64,000 nucleotides of DNA from Nitrospira sp. (GTDB lineage: Bacteria > Nitrospirota > Nitrospiria > Nitrospirales > Nitrospiraceae): contig JAFEBL010000011.1 in assembly GCA_018242665.1 (NCBI GenBank), forward strand, positions 90,006-154,005, in the 5' to 3' direction. Position 1 is the first letter of the stretch, and every line of letters begins with the position of its first letter. Below the pieces are notes generated by a model. That model searched no databases, was not told the origin of the DNA, and was given only the letters and a program-made list of their open reading frames with translations. The position numbers and the translations under genes are program-made. Positions 8,312-19,912 of this stretch are shown here, piece by piece.

Positions 8312-9672
8312 TTAGTTTCCCGCAACCACCATGTCCGCGATCTTTACCGTCGGGCTGGCGATCCGTCCACGGAACACCAAATCGGACCCGATGGTTTCGA
8401 TGTTCGAATACATCTGTTTCAGGTTGCCGGCGATCGTGATCTCCTCGACCGGATAGGCCAACTCCCCGTTCTCGATCCAGAATCCGCTCGCTCCGCGGGA
8501 GTAGTCTCCAGTGACCATATTGATGCCGAACCCGATGAGATCGGTCACGTAGAGTCCCTGCTTCACCGTGGCAAGAATCTCTTTCGGGCCGGTAGTGCCG
8601 GGCACCATATAGAAATTAGTCGGTCCGGCGGAAGGACTTTCGCCGATGCTGCGCGACGCGTTGCCCGTGGATGGCAATCCGAGTTTTTTCCCCGAATAGG
8701 TATCCAACAGATAACTGGTCAAACGGCCGCGCTCCACCATCGCCTGCTTCCTCGTCGGCAGCCCCTCGCCGTCGAACGGGCGTGTCCCGAGCCCACCCGG
8801 CATACGTCCATCGTCGTAGATCGTCACAAACTCGGGGGCGATCTGTTGGCCGAGTTGCCCGATCAGGAAAGAGGCGCCCTTGTAGAGGGCATACCCCGAC
8901 AGTGCGCTGCACAGATGGCTGAGGAGGCTGCCCGCCACCTCGGGATCGAATATCACCGGCACTCGCCCGGTGGGCACCTTGCGCGCGCCGAGTTTGCGCA
9001 CCGTCCGCCGCGTGGCCTCCTGTCCGATGGCTTCCGGAGTTTCGAGCTTGGAAAACGCACGATTGACGCCGTACCAGTAGTCCCGCTGCATGCCGGCTTC
9101 ATTGGACGCAATGGGCGACACCGACAAGGAGAAACTACTGTTGGCATACTGCCCGAAAAATCCGTGACTATTGGCGAGGATGATGCGCCCGGAGGACACG
9201 TCGCATTCGCCGCCCTCCGAGTTGGTAATGCGTGAGTCGGCAGCAAACGCCGCCCGTTCGGCGCGGAGCGCGAGATCGATCTGCTGGTCGGTGTGAAGCT
9301 TCGTGCTGTCGTAGATATTGAGATCCGGAGAATCGATGGCATAGGTGCCCGGCTCAGGCAATCCGGATACCGGATCCTCCACGACGGCCTTGGCCAGTGC
9401 ACAGGTTTCTCCCACGAACCGTTCGAGGGAGTCGAGGGAGAAATCCGAAGTCGACGCACTCGCGGAACGCTGGCCGAAAAAGACCCGCAGCCCCAACCGC
9501 TTCTCGCGCGCCTTGGTCAACCGATCGACGGCCCCCATGCGGACTTGCACCGAGAGGGTCTCCCCGTCGGCGACCAGGACATCTGCAGCCGTCGCCCCGT
9601 GCTTCGCGGCGCGTGACAACAAATCTTGGGCGACATTCGTATAATCCGGTGCGGCGATTTCACGTGTCATGG

Positions 9673-9676
<4 letters not shown>
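8312..9676 (-). CDS. tldE: TldE/PmbA-family protease subunit
   Basis: A 454-residue protein of the TldD/PmbA family, homologous to its upstream partner TldD but without the HExxxH zinc motif. That absence defines the TldE (PmbA) subunit. TldD-TldE heterodimers are metalloproteases that process peptide precursors such as microcins and degrade the CcdA antitoxin. The start codon overlaps the tldD stop (ATGA at 9673-9676), consistent with stoichiometric expression. Confidence 0.92.
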
Positions 9677-11109
<1,433 letters not shown>

Positions 11110-11136
11110 GAAAAATTCTCCTCTCTGCGGTGCATG

Positions 11137-11166
11137 AGTATACCGTACTCATTTCTGGAGGCGCAA
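11137..11166 (-). promoter_or_regulatory. Promoter of the tldD-tldE operon
   Basis: On the minus strand, TTGCGC (11166-11161) and a consensus-like TATACT (11142-11137) are separated by 18 bases, 27 bp before the tldD ATG. Confidence 0.55.
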
Positions 11167-11217
11167 TGCGAACACGTTCGAACCACCTGCAAATACAGCG
11201 AAATTGGGAAATACTGT

Positions 11218-11246
11218 TTGACATTCCTGGACCTCACCGCTAGACT
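11218..11246 (+). promoter_or_regulatory. Promoter of the uppS-cdsA-dxr-rseP-proS operon
   Basis: A perfect TTGACA (11218-11223), a 17-base spacer and TAGACT (11241-11246) lie 68 bp before the uppS ATG. Confidence 0.68.
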
Positions 11247-11314
11247 CGCCTTACTGCAGTCAGGCTTCCGTTGCAAGAATACTTACTAAAGAAACTGGTG
11301 CCCTACCCCGTTCT

Positions 11315-12100
11315 ATGAACGACTCTCGATCCCGCGACATTGAGCCACCACCCGACGCTGACCTGCTCTCGCAACTCGACCCCGACCTGTTGCCCAAACA
11401 TCTGGCCGTGATCATGGATGGCAACGGCCGATGGGCTGAGCTCCGTGGACTCCCGCGCATCGCCGGCCACCAGGAAGGCATCAAGTCCGTACGGGAACTC
11501 ATTTCGCTCTCGCTCGACCTGGGCATCAAGGTCTTGACGATCTACGCGTTTTCGCAGGAAAACTGGAACCGGCCAGCCCAGGAAATCACCGCCCTGATGG
11601 GATTATTGGAACATTATCTCTCAACCGAACGCTCGAGCCTGGTCGAAAAGGGCGTCCGCTTCCAGACCATCGGCCGCGTGACGGCACTTCCCGCGTCGGC
11701 GCTGCAATGGGTCCGCACCACCGAACAGGAAACCGCACACCTGGATAAGCTTATCTTGAACGTGGCGCTCAGCTACGGCGGGCGGGCCGAACTGGTCGAT
11801 GCGGCCAAGGATCTCGCGCGGGCCGTGCAGGAAGGCCGGCTCTCGATCGACCAGATCGACGAACGGGTGCTGCAACACGCGCTCTATACCCACGATCTCC
11901 CCGACCCGGATCTCTTGATTCGCACAAGCGGGGAGACGCGCATCAGTAATTTCCTGTTATGGCAACTGGCCTATACGGAACTCTACTTCACCCCGACTCT
12001 CTGGCCGGATTTCCGTCGACGCGAAGCGTTGGTCGCGCTGATCGAATACCAGCGGCGCGAGCGCCGCTTCGGTCGAGTGTTCAGCAGCGTGTCGTCCTAG
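11315..12100 (+). CDS. uppS: Undecaprenyl diphosphate synthase UppS
   Basis: A cis-prenyltransferase of 261 residues. The signature 'LAVIMDGNGRWAELRGLPRIAGH' spans about residues 30-52 and includes the catalytic Asp. 'TIYAFSQENWNRP' and 'DLLIRTSGETRISNFLLWQLAYTELYF' are the further conserved regions. It extends farnesyl diphosphate to C55 undecaprenyl diphosphate, the carrier for peptidoglycan and O-antigen units. It is first in the operon. No clear ribosome binding site precedes the ATG. Confidence 0.96.
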   Translation: MNDSRSRDIEPPPDADLLSQLDPDLLPKHLAVIMDGNGRWAELRGLPRIAGHQEGIKSVRELISLSLDLGIKVLTIYAFSQENWNRPAQEITALMGLLEHYLSTERSSLVEKGVRFQTIGRVTALPASALQWVRTTEQETAHLDKLILNVALSYGGRAELVDAAKDLARAVQEGRLSIDQIDERVLQHALYTHDLPDPDLLIRTSGETRISNFLLWQLAYTELYFTPTLWPDFRRREALVALIEYQRRERRFGRVFSSVSS

Positions 12101-12145
12101 ACCTCCTCCGTGGTGAAACCGGAGACATGCCAGTGCGAGGAGACC

Positions 12146-12994
12146 ATGCCGCCCCCACTGGACCATGCTCGCCCCCGGTCATCGTCTGAAGCGATCCGCC
12201 GCGTATTGGCGGCGGTCGTGTTTCTCCCGATATTCTTTTTCCTCGTACACGACTTGGGTCCGATCGCCTTTTTCGCGCTGGTTGCCGTTTCGGGCCTCTT
12301 CGCCGTCGGGGAGTTTTATCGCCTGCATCTCGGCTCTGCCCCTTGGCCCTGGTGGGGGTGGGCGGGCGTCATCGCAACCGGTCTCTTGTTGAGCAGCGCC
12401 CAATGGCCCGCGCTTCTCAGCGACCGCGCAGTCTTGACGGGCCTTCTGGCGCTGGCGCTCTGTCTGCCGCTGCTCTCCGCCAAACCGTTGAGCGAGTCGC
12501 TGCGTGAGGGCATGGTGCTGATCATGGGCGTCCTGTACGTCGGCTTGTCGCTCGGCTATCTGCTGCTGACGAGAGCGCAGCCGGATGGCGCGCTGCTGAT
12601 TTTTTTCGTGGTGCTGGTCACCTGGGCCGGTGACACCGGCGCCTATCTCGCGGGAAAGTCGATGGGGCGTCATGCGCTCGCCCCGATCGTCAGCCCGAAG
12701 AAGACCTATGAAGGATTGGCGGGGGGACTCGCGCTCGCATGCCTCGCAGCCCTACTCGCACGGGCCTGGTTCCTTCCCCGTTTCTCGCTCGTCGATTGCC
12801 TTGCGCTGGGCGTCCTACTCACCCTCGCCGGCCTCATCGGCGATCTTGCAGAGTCGGCCATGAAGCGCAGTACGGGCGTCAAGGATTCCGGCGCGCTGAT
12901 TCCCGGCCACGGCGGGATGTTGGATCGACTCGATAGCCTCTTGTTCACAGGACCGGCGTTCTACTACTATGTCGCGATCGCCGCTACCCTGTAA
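12146..12994 (+). CDS. cdsA: Phosphatidate cytidylyltransferase CdsA
   Basis: A 282-residue polytopic membrane protein with about seven to eight hydrophobic segments. It ends in the CdsA signature S-x-M-K-R...K-D...G-H-G-G-x-x-D-R-x-D at about residues 235-262. It makes CDP-diacylglycerol for phospholipid synthesis. The ATG at 12146 follows a GAGGAG site at four bases. An in-frame start 36 bp upstream lacks one and would give an odd Cys-rich N-terminus. Confidence 0.94.
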   Translation: MPPPLDHARPRSSSEAIRRVLAAVVFLPIFFFLVHDLGPIAFFALVAVSGLFAVGEFYRLHLGSAPWPWWGWAGVIATGLLLSSAQWPALLSDRAVLTGLLALALCLPLLSAKPLSESLREGMVLIMGVLYVGLSLGYLLLTRAQPDGALLIFFVVLVTWAGDTGAYLAGKSMGRHALAPIVSPKKTYEGLAGGLALACLAALLARAWFLPRFSLVDCLALGVLLTLAGLIGDLAESAMKRSTGVKDSGALIPGHGGMLDRLDSLLFTGPAFYYYVAIAATL

Positions 12995-13026
12995 CGCATG
13001 AGTGTCCGCTGGCCCTGGAGCATGTC

Positions 13027-14187
13027 ATGAAGAATATCGTCATTCTGGGTTCGACCGGATCAATCGGCACGAACACCCTCGATATTGTGGATCGGTTTCC
13101 GCAGGAGTTTCGCGTCATCGGCTTGACCGCCGGCTCGAACGACGACAAACTCGAAGCCCAAATCCGCCGCTTTCGCCCGGCATGTGTGGCGCTCGCCAAT
13201 GAGGCGGCCGCAGAAAAGTTGCGCCGGCGCTGCACCGATCTCCCCGTGAAAATTCTCGCCGGTCAAGAGGGAGTGGCCCAGGTGGCACAATCGGCCGACG
13301 CGGAGCTGGTCATTTCCGCCATCGTCGGCGGCGCTGGTCTGCTCCCGACGTTGGCGGCGATCAGGGCCGGCAAACAGATTGCGCTCGCCAATAAAGAACC
13401 GATGGTCATGGCCGGGGCTCTGATGCAGACGGAGGCCAAGAAACATCACGTACGGATTTTCCCCATCGACAGTGAACACAGCGCGATCTTTCAATCACTC
13501 GAAGGGCACCGCCGTGAAGACGTGAAGCGCATAATTCTAACCGCCTCGGGCGGACCACTCTGGAATTTCTCCCGCGAGCAATTGCAGGACGTCAGCCCTG
13601 AACGCGCCTTGCAGCATCCCAACTGGAAAATGGGGTCCAAGATCACCATTGACTCGGCCACCCTCATGAATAAGGGATTGGAAGTCATCGAAGCCCGTTG
13701 GCTGTTCGATATCCCTGAAACCCAGATCGAAGTGCTCGTCCACCGCGAGAGCATCATCCATTCTCTGGTAGAATACAGGGATCGGTCGGTCATCGCCCAA
13801 CTCGGGCTTCCGGATATGCGGACGCCGATTTCCTACGCGATGCGGTATCCTGAACGAATGCCGTTGGAGCTCCCCTCGTTGGATTTGACCGAGATCGCCA
13901 CCTTGACGTTCTTCAAGCCGGACCACGATCGCTTTCCCTGTTTGCAACTCGGGTATGAGGCCTTACGCATCGGCGGCACCATGCCTGCGACGATGAATGC
14001 GGCCAATGAGGTGGCCGTGGAGGCGTTCCTGCAGAGCGGAATTCGTTTTCTGGATATTCCGGAGATCATTCGGAGTACAATGGAAGCTCATACGCCACGG
14101 CCGATCGCCGGGTTGGATGACGCACTGGAAGCCGATCGGTGGGCCCGCGAAAAAGCCGAATCCCTGGTGCATGCCTTGACGCGGTAA
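13027..14187 (+). CDS. dxr: 1-deoxy-D-xylulose 5-phosphate reductoisomerase Dxr (IspC)
   Basis: A 386-residue enzyme with the N-terminal NADPH-binding motif 'LGSTGSIGTNTLDIV', the 'ALANKEPMVMAG' segment, the metal-binding 'PIDSEHSAIFQ' block and the flexible-loop region 'MNKGLEVIEARWLF'. It performs the committed step of the MEP isoprenoid pathway, producing 2-C-methyl-D-erythritol 4-phosphate. It sits between cdsA and rseP in the conserved bacterial order, supplying precursors used by UppS and by the hopanoid enzymes. Confidence 0.97.
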   Translation: MKNIVILGSTGSIGTNTLDIVDRFPQEFRVIGLTAGSNDDKLEAQIRRFRPACVALANEAAAEKLRRRCTDLPVKILAGQEGVAQVAQSADAELVISAIVGGAGLLPTLAAIRAGKQIALANKEPMVMAGALMQTEAKKHHVRIFPIDSEHSAIFQSLEGHRREDVKRIILTASGGPLWNFSREQLQDVSPERALQHPNWKMGSKITIDSATLMNKGLEVIEARWLFDIPETQIEVLVHRESIIHSLVEYRDRSVIAQLGLPDMRTPISYAMRYPERMPLELPSLDLTEIATLTFFKPDHDRFPCLQLGYEALRIGGTMPATMNAANEVAVEAFLQSGIRFLDIPEIIRSTMEAHTPRPIAGLDDALEADRWAREKAESLVHALTR

Positions 14188-14212
14188 TCCCCTGAACCGA
14201 AGGAGTGTTATT

Positions 14213-15604
14213 GTGGGAACATTCTTTGCCTGGTCCCCTGACGTGGTGTCGATGCTGACTCACTGGGCGCTGCCGTTTCTGGTGGTGCTGGGCGTACTCG
14301 TCGCCTTCCATGAAGCAGGGCACTTCTTAGCCGCGCGCTGGGTCGGGGTGAAGGTCCTGAAGTTCTCGCTCGGGTTCGGGCCCAAGATCTTCGGACGCCA
14401 AATCGGGGAAACCGAATACCTCTTGTCGGTCGTGCCGCTCGGCGGCTACGTCAAGCTCTTCGGGGAAGACGAACATGAACCCCTCACACCCGAAGAAAAA
14501 AAGCGGGCGTTTGTGCATCAATCACTCTGGGGCAAGACCCTCATCGTCGCGGCCGGGCCGATTTTTAACTTCATCCTCGCCTATTTGATTTATACGGCCT
14601 ATATCGGTCTCGGTTACACCCTGCCGGTGCCCAGCTTCAAGGACATCATTCCGGAAATCGAAGCCGTGCTTCCCGGGTCGCCGGCCGATCAGGCGGGACT
14701 CAAGCCCGGCGATCGCATCATCCGGGTCAATGAGAAAGAAATCTCCACCAATGCGGAGCTGCTGAAGTTTATCGCCCAAAGCAACGGCAAACAGCTCACG
14801 CTGGACCTCACGCGCGGCGAACAGATCAAGACCGTGCTGGTGACACCGAATAAAACTACCCTGCAGGACAACGGCAAGCCTACGACGATCTACCAACTCG
14901 GCATTGAGGAACGGGCGCCGGTCATTACGGCCGTCATCCCCGGTTCTCGCGCCCAGGCGGCGGGGCTCGTGGCCGGAGACCGCGTCGTCCGCATCGACGG
15001 ACATGACATTTTCACCTGGTCACAAATGACCGCCTTGGTGCGAGAGAACCCGAATCATGCCCTGCAGTTTGAGGTTCAACGGAGCGGGTCTGCGCAGACC
15101 GTTGCCGTCACGCCCATGGGCGAAAAAACCACCGTGGACGGGAAACCCGCCGAGGTAGGAAAGATCGGGATTTCAGCGCAGAACCAGACGATTCTCCAGA
15201 CGAACGAACCGCTGAAAGCGCCCTGGCTTGGCGCCCAGGCCACCTGGGGATGGACCGAGCTGACTGTAGTCGGCATCTACAAGATCATCACGGGCGATAT
15301 CTCACGGAAGAACATCGGCGGGCCGCTCACCATCGCCAAGACGGCGGGAGACGCCGCGGAACAGGGTACGTCGAGCCTGGTGTTCCTCATGGCCATGTTG
15401 AGCATCAACCTGGGGGTACTCAATCTGCTGCCCATTCCTATTCTGGACGGCGGGCATCTGTTATTTTTCTTTATTGAAGCGATTCGGCGAAAACCACTTG
15501 AAGATCGGCAGCGAGAACTGGCACAACAGGTGGGATTGGTGCTGTTGGTCGGCATTATGATTTTCGCCTTCTGGAACGACATCGAGCGACTGATTTCCCC
15601 ATAA
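14213..15604 (+). CDS. rseP: Site-2 intramembrane zinc protease RseP
   Basis: A 463-residue S2P-family protease. The zinc motif HEAGH is at residues 33-37 in the first membrane helix, and the second metal site 'NLLPIPILDGGH' is in the C-terminal membrane region. Two periplasmic PDZ domains lie between, each with a 'PGS.A..AGL..GDRI' type core. It cleaves membrane-anchored regulators such as anti-sigma factors. The GTG start has an AAGGAG ribosome site eight bases upstream. Confidence 0.95.
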   Translation: MGTFFAWSPDVVSMLTHWALPFLVVLGVLVAFHEAGHFLAARWVGVKVLKFSLGFGPKIFGRQIGETEYLLSVVPLGGYVKLFGEDEHEPLTPEEKKRAFVHQSLWGKTLIVAAGPIFNFILAYLIYTAYIGLGYTLPVPSFKDIIPEIEAVLPGSPADQAGLKPGDRIIRVNEKEISTNAELLKFIAQSNGKQLTLDLTRGEQIKTVLVTPNKTTLQDNGKPTTIYQLGIEERAPVITAVIPGSRAQAAGLVAGDRVVRIDGHDIFTWSQMTALVRENPNHALQFEVQRSGSAQTVAVTPMGEKTTVDGKPAEVGKIGISAQNQTILQTNEPLKAPWLGAQATWGWTELTVVGIYKIITGDISRKNIGGPLTIAKTAGDAAEQGTSSLVFLMAMLSINLGVLNLLPIPILDGGHLLFFFIEAIRRKPLEDRQRELAQQVGLVLLVGIMIFAFWNDIERLISP

Positions 15605-15610
15605 CCCCCC

Positions 15611-17317
15611 ATGCGCGTTTCCGAAATCCTCATTCCCACCCTGCGAGAAGATCCAGGCGAGGCTGAAACCGTCAGCCATCGATTCATGCTGCGCGCCGGC
15701 ATGATTCGAAAGGTGGCGGCCGGCATCTATACCTATCTGCCGCTTGGATTGCGAGTGCTTCGAAAGATCGAAAAGATCGTCCGTGAAGAAATGAACCGCG
15801 CCGGCGCGCAGGAACTCCTCATGCCGGTCGCCTCCCCGGCGGAACTCTGGCGCGAGACGGGACGGTGGGACTTCTACGGCAAGGAACTGCTGCGATTCAA
15901 AGATCGCCACGAACGTGACTTCTGCCTCGGCCCGACCCACGAAGAGGTCATTACTGACCTCTTCCGCCGTGAAGTGCGTTCCTATCGCCAAATGCCGCTG
16001 AACTTCTACCAGATCCAGACGAAATTCCGGGATGAAATCCGACCCCGTTTTGGCTTGATGCGCGGGCGTGAATTCATCATGAAGGATGCCTATAGCTTCG
16101 ACCGGGACGAAACCGGGGCCAGGTTGAGCTATCAAAAAATGTACGACGCGTACAACCGGATCTTCACCCGCTGCGGCCTGACATTCCGGCCGGTCGAAGC
16201 GGACACCGGGCTTATCGGCGGAACGTCCTCGCACGAGTTCATGGTACTGGCCGAGACCGGCGAGGAGACCATCGTCTACAGCGAGGAAGGCACGTACGCC
16301 GCGAACGTCGAACGCGCCGAGATCCTGCCGACGGAAACCGCTGAGTTGCCTCCGCATCGCCCCCTCACGGCCGTCTCGACGCCGGGACGACGGACGGTGG
16401 AGGAAGTTACCAAGTTCCTCAAAATCGCGCCCGCGCAGCTCGTGAAAACGCTGCTCTACAGCACCGGCAAGGACACCGTGGCCGTCCTGGTTCGGGGCGA
16501 CCACGAGGTCAACGAAATCAAGGTCAAGCGTCTCCTCGGCGCCACCGACATTGAGCTCGTCGCGCCTGAGCGGATCCCGGCATTGACCGGCGCTCCCGTC
16601 GGCTATGCAGGGCCGGTGGGTCTCAAACACGTCCGGATTCTAGCCGACTGGGCCGTCAAAGCCATGGCCAACTTCGTGGTGGGAGGCAACCAGGCCGACA
16701 CCCATCTCGTGGACGCCAACTGGGACCGTGACTTTACCGTGGATCAATTTGCCGACCTGCGCAATGCACAAGCCGGTGACCCTTCCCCACGGAAGGACGG
16801 GACGTTAAAAACGGCCAAGGGCATCGAAGTCGGCCATGTGTTCATGTTGGGGACGAAATACAGCCAGGCGATGAAGGCCACGTTCCTCGACGCGCAAGGG
16901 CAAGAACAACTGGCCGTCATGGGCTGTTACGGCATCGGCGTGAGCCGGGTGTCCGCCGCAGCAGTCGAACAGAATCATGACGCCAAGGGCATTAAGTGGC
17001 CGATTCCCATCGCTCCCTTCCACGTCACCCTGCTGCCGCTTAGCCAATCCGAGCCGGTCACCCAGCTTGCGGCCTCTCTCTACCGCTCGATGCTGGACTC
17101 CGGCATCGAAGTGTTGTGGGACGACCGCGACGAACGCGCCGGGGTCAAGTTCAATGATGCCGACCTGATCGGCGCCCCGTTTCACCTGGTCATCGGAGAA
17201 AAAGGCCTGGCGCAAGGGCAGGTGGAGCTCAAGCTTCGCCAGACCGGCGAGACAAAAAAAATCGCTCCCGCTCAAGTGCTTCCGACCCTCACGACGTTGA
17301 TTCAGGCAGCCTCCTAA
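15611..17317 (+). CDS. proS: Prolyl-tRNA synthetase ProS, bacterial type
   Basis: A 568-residue class II aminoacyl-tRNA synthetase. Motif 2 lies around 'FRDEIRPRFGLMRGREFIMKD' and motif 3 around 'GIGVSRV'. A YbaK-like editing insertion (about residues 220-390) is present between motifs 2 and 3, which defines the bacterial form. The C-terminal anticodon-binding domain follows. It begins six bases after rseP and closes the operon. Confidence 0.97.
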   Translation: MRVSEILIPTLREDPGEAETVSHRFMLRAGMIRKVAAGIYTYLPLGLRVLRKIEKIVREEMNRAGAQELLMPVASPAELWRETGRWDFYGKELLRFKDRHERDFCLGPTHEEVITDLFRREVRSYRQMPLNFYQIQTKFRDEIRPRFGLMRGREFIMKDAYSFDRDETGARLSYQKMYDAYNRIFTRCGLTFRPVEADTGLIGGTSSHEFMVLAETGEETIVYSEEGTYAANVERAEILPTETAELPPHRPLTAVSTPGRRTVEEVTKFLKIAPAQLVKTLLYSTGKDTVAVLVRGDHEVNEIKVKRLLGATDIELVAPERIPALTGAPVGYAGPVGLKHVRILADWAVKAMANFVVGGNQADTHLVDANWDRDFTVDQFADLRNAQAGDPSPRKDGTLKTAKGIEVGHVFMLGTKYSQAMKATFLDAQGQEQLAVMGCYGIGVSRVSAAAVEQNHDAKGIKWPIPIAPFHVTLLPLSQSEPVTQLAASLYRSMLDSGIEVLWDDRDERAGVKFNDADLIGAPFHLVIGEKGLAQGQVELKLRQTGETKKIAPAQVLPTLTTLIQAAS

Positions 17318-17429
17318 CCATTCCCCCGTTCCACACGCATCATCCAACACAGCCACCAGGCACCGGCAGGCCACTGCTCCGACCGAAGGGCCGAGAGCCG
17401 GCCGAATGGTTTGAGAAAATGGCTTTTCC

Positions 17430-17457
17430 TTGCCTTGACCGACCGTTGCGATACACT
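17430..17457 (+). promoter_or_regulatory. Possible promoter of the PilB-type ATPase gene
   Basis: TTGCCT (17430-17435) and TACACT (17452-17457) with a 16-base spacer, in the 254-bp gap after proS. Confidence 0.35.
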
Positions 17458-17571
17458 GACACACACGGAAGAAGCCTGGCCGGGAACTGCGCCCAGCGCA
17501 GGTTTCCAGTTCGAGAGTGCGATCCCGACACCACGCTCGGCTCCCCGTTCAGCCCGTTTGGAGACAACGTG

Positions 17572-19884
17572 ATGCAGCCCAAAGCTCCGCTGCCTGGTGT
17601 CAGTGACTCCACGCTCAAGGCCGGAAACTCCGAAAACGTCAAGCGGATCAGCGCGCAGATTCTCGCCGCCGCCGACATCGATCACATCCTCCTCGATCTC
17701 CACCACGACATCCTCAGTTGTTTCGACGCCGAGGATCTCACGCTCTTCGTCGTCGATTCGGAAAAGAAGGAAATCTTTTCCAAGATTCCCCATCTCGATA
17801 CCGTCCAGGAAGTTCGCATACCGATCACGGAACAAAGTCTCCCGGGCTTCTGCGCCAAATACCTCCGCCCGGTCAATGTGGGGGATGCCTACAGCCTGGC
17901 TGAGCTGGCTGCGATTCACCCTGCGCTGACCCACGATGCCACCTACGACAAGAGCACGGGGTTCAAAACCAAACAGGTCCTCACCTATCCCGTCGTTGCA
18001 GAAAACAAATATCTCATGGGCGTCATCCAGCTCCTCAACAAGAAGAGCGGTGGACGATTCACCCGCAAAGACGAGGAATGCGTCGCGGAGATCGCCAAAG
18101 CCCTGGGCACCGCATTTCACACCCTACGCAAGACTTCGAAGAAGCCGCCGTCCAAATACGACTACCTACTCGCCAACGGCAAGATTTCGCAACAGGACCT
18201 GGATGTGGCCCTCAATGAAGTGAAGAAGGGCACGACGGACATCGAATCACTGCTCATCGAAAAGTACAAGGTCCCGAAGGCAGAGATCGGCAAATCACTC
18301 GCCAATTTCCACAAGTGCCCCTACATCGAATACAACGAGCGCACGATTGTGGATATTGAGCTGCTCAAGAATCTCAATGTCGACTACCTGAAGAAAAATC
18401 ACTGGATGCCCCTGAAGCGCGATCGCGCCGCGATCGAAATTCTGACCGACGATCCCGGTGATTTGGACCGCGTCCAGGACATCAAGCGGACCTTTCCAGG
18501 CCTGAATATCCGTTTCGCCGTCAGTCTTCGCCGCGACATCGCCCTCTTTCTGACGAGTACCACCGGTACTCCCGAGACCACCAACAAAATGAACGAGAAT
18601 GTCTCGGACATTCTTGGCGAGTTGGTGAACGAGTCCCAGTTAGAGGCCCAGGAAGAAGCATCCAGTGCGGGACTCGACGAGAACGACAATGCCATCGTGC
18701 GGCTCGCCAACCAGATCATTGCTGATGCCTTCCGGCAGGGAACGTCCGACATTCATATCGAGCCCTACGGAGAAAAGCGCGACACCCTCGTGCGATTCAG
18801 GGTCGACGGCGACTGTTTCGAATACATGAAGATTCCTCCGAGTTACCGCCGCGCCATCGTGTCCCGTCTCAAGATCATGGCGAGCCTCGACATTGCGGAA
18901 CGCCGCAAGCCGCAGGACGGAAAGATCAAATTCAAGATCGGCGACAACAAGGAAATTGAGCTCCGTGTCGCCACGATCCCGACCGCCGGCTACAACGAAG
19001 ACGTGGTCATGCGTATTCTCGCCGCGAGCGAGCCGCTCCCCGTCGACAAAATGGGGTTTTCCGACCGGAACCTGCGGGAGATCAAGAACATCGCCCAGAA
19101 ACCCTACGGCATCATTCTTTGCGTCGGACCGACCGGATCCGGAAAAACGACCACGCTCCACTCCGTACTCGGATACATCAACACCCCGGACATCAAGATC
19201 TGGACGGCGGAAGACCCGGTCGAAATCACGCAATACGGTCTCCGGCAGGTGCAGGTGCATGCGAAAATCGGATTCACCTTCGCCGCCGCTATGCGCGCCT
19301 TCCTCCGCGCCGACCCGGACGTCATTATGGTCGGAGAAATGCGCGACAAAGAAACGGCGGATACGGGCATCGAAGCCTCGCTGACCGGTCACTTGGTGCT
19401 CAGCACCTTACACACCAACAGCGCGGTGGAAACCATCACGCGTCTGTTGGACATGGGCTGCGACTCCTTCAGCTTTGCCGACGCCATGCTGGGTGTGCTG
19501 GCCCAGCGGTTGGCCCGACGCATCTGCAAAGACTGCAAGGAAGCCTATCAGCCGTCCAAGGAAGAATATGAAGAGTTGCGGTTGGGATACGGCCCGGACT
19601 ACTGGGATTCGTTAAAAGTCGCCTTCGACGCGAATTTACGACTCTACCGTGGGAAAGGATGCGATACCTGCAACCGGACTGGATTAAAGGGACGCGTGGC
19701 GCTGCACGAGTTGTTGCTGGGCACGGATCACATGAAGAAGTTGATCCAAAACAAGGCGAAGACCGATGAAATGCTCAAGGCCGCCATGGATGACGGGATG
19801 ACCACCCTGGTGCAGGACGGGATTCAGAAGGTGCTGCAGGGGCACACGACGTATAAAGAGGTCAAGGCCGTCGCCATCAAGTAA
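17572..19884 (+). CDS. GAF-domain type IV pilus/type II secretion assembly ATPase (PilB/GspE family)
   Basis: A 770-residue protein with an unusual domain order. An N-terminal GAF domain covers about residues 20-185. It is followed by a GspE/MshEN-type N-domain (about 200-335) and a C-terminal AAA-like secretion ATPase. Walker A GPTGSGKTTTL, the Asp box, the Walker B region 'RADPDVIMVGEMRD' and a tetracysteine zinc site (CKDC...CDTC) are visible. It should power pilus extension or a related assembly. No other pilus genes are adjacent. The ATG at 17572 is preceded directly by an in-frame GTG (17569) and a GGAGA site; either could initiate. Confidence 0.88.
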   Translation: MQPKAPLPGVSDSTLKAGNSENVKRISAQILAAADIDHILLDLHHDILSCFDAEDLTLFVVDSEKKEIFSKIPHLDTVQEVRIPITEQSLPGFCAKYLRPVNVGDAYSLAELAAIHPALTHDATYDKSTGFKTKQVLTYPVVAENKYLMGVIQLLNKKSGGRFTRKDEECVAEIAKALGTAFHTLRKTSKKPPSKYDYLLANGKISQQDLDVALNEVKKGTTDIESLLIEKYKVPKAEIGKSLANFHKCPYIEYNERTIVDIELLKNLNVDYLKKNHWMPLKRDRAAIEILTDDPGDLDRVQDIKRTFPGLNIRFAVSLRRDIALFLTSTTGTPETTNKMNENVSDILGELVNESQLEAQEEASSAGLDENDNAIVRLANQIIADAFRQGTSDIHIEPYGEKRDTLVRFRVDGDCFEYMKIPPSYRRAIVSRLKIMASLDIAERRKPQDGKIKFKIGDNKEIELRVATIPTAGYNEDVVMRILAASEPLPVDKMGFSDRNLREIKNIAQKPYGIILCVGPTGSGKTTTLHSVLGYINTPDIKIWTAEDPVEITQYGLRQVQVHAKIGFTFAAAMRAFLRADPDVIMVGEMRDKETADTGIEASLTGHLVLSTLHTNSAVETITRLLDMGCDSFSFADAMLGVLAQRLARRICKDCKEAYQPSKEEYEELRLGYGPDYWDSLKVAFDANLRLYRGKGCDTCNRTGLKGRVALHELLLGTDHMKKLIQNKAKTDEMLKAAMDDGMTTLVQDGIQKVLQGHTTYKEVKAVAIK

Positions 19885-19887
19885 GCG

Positions 19888-19912
19888 GCCTGCCGCGAAT
19901 CGTCGCGCAGGC
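19888..19912. terminator. Hairpin between convergent pilB-like and TPR-lipoprotein genes
   Basis: GCCTG/CAGGC and CGCGA/TCGCG pair around an ATCG loop with one bulged C. This nearly fills the 27-bp gap between the two stops. There is no T-tract. Confidence 0.45.

Noticed and set aside
8261..9235. A 324-codon plus-strand frame
   Set aside because: It is antisense to tldE, which is coupled to tldD and has family-typical sequence.
15461..16630. A 389-codon minus-strand frame
   Set aside because: It lies wholly opposite rseP/proS, whose motifs are unmistakable; it is an antisense shadow of GC-rich codon use.
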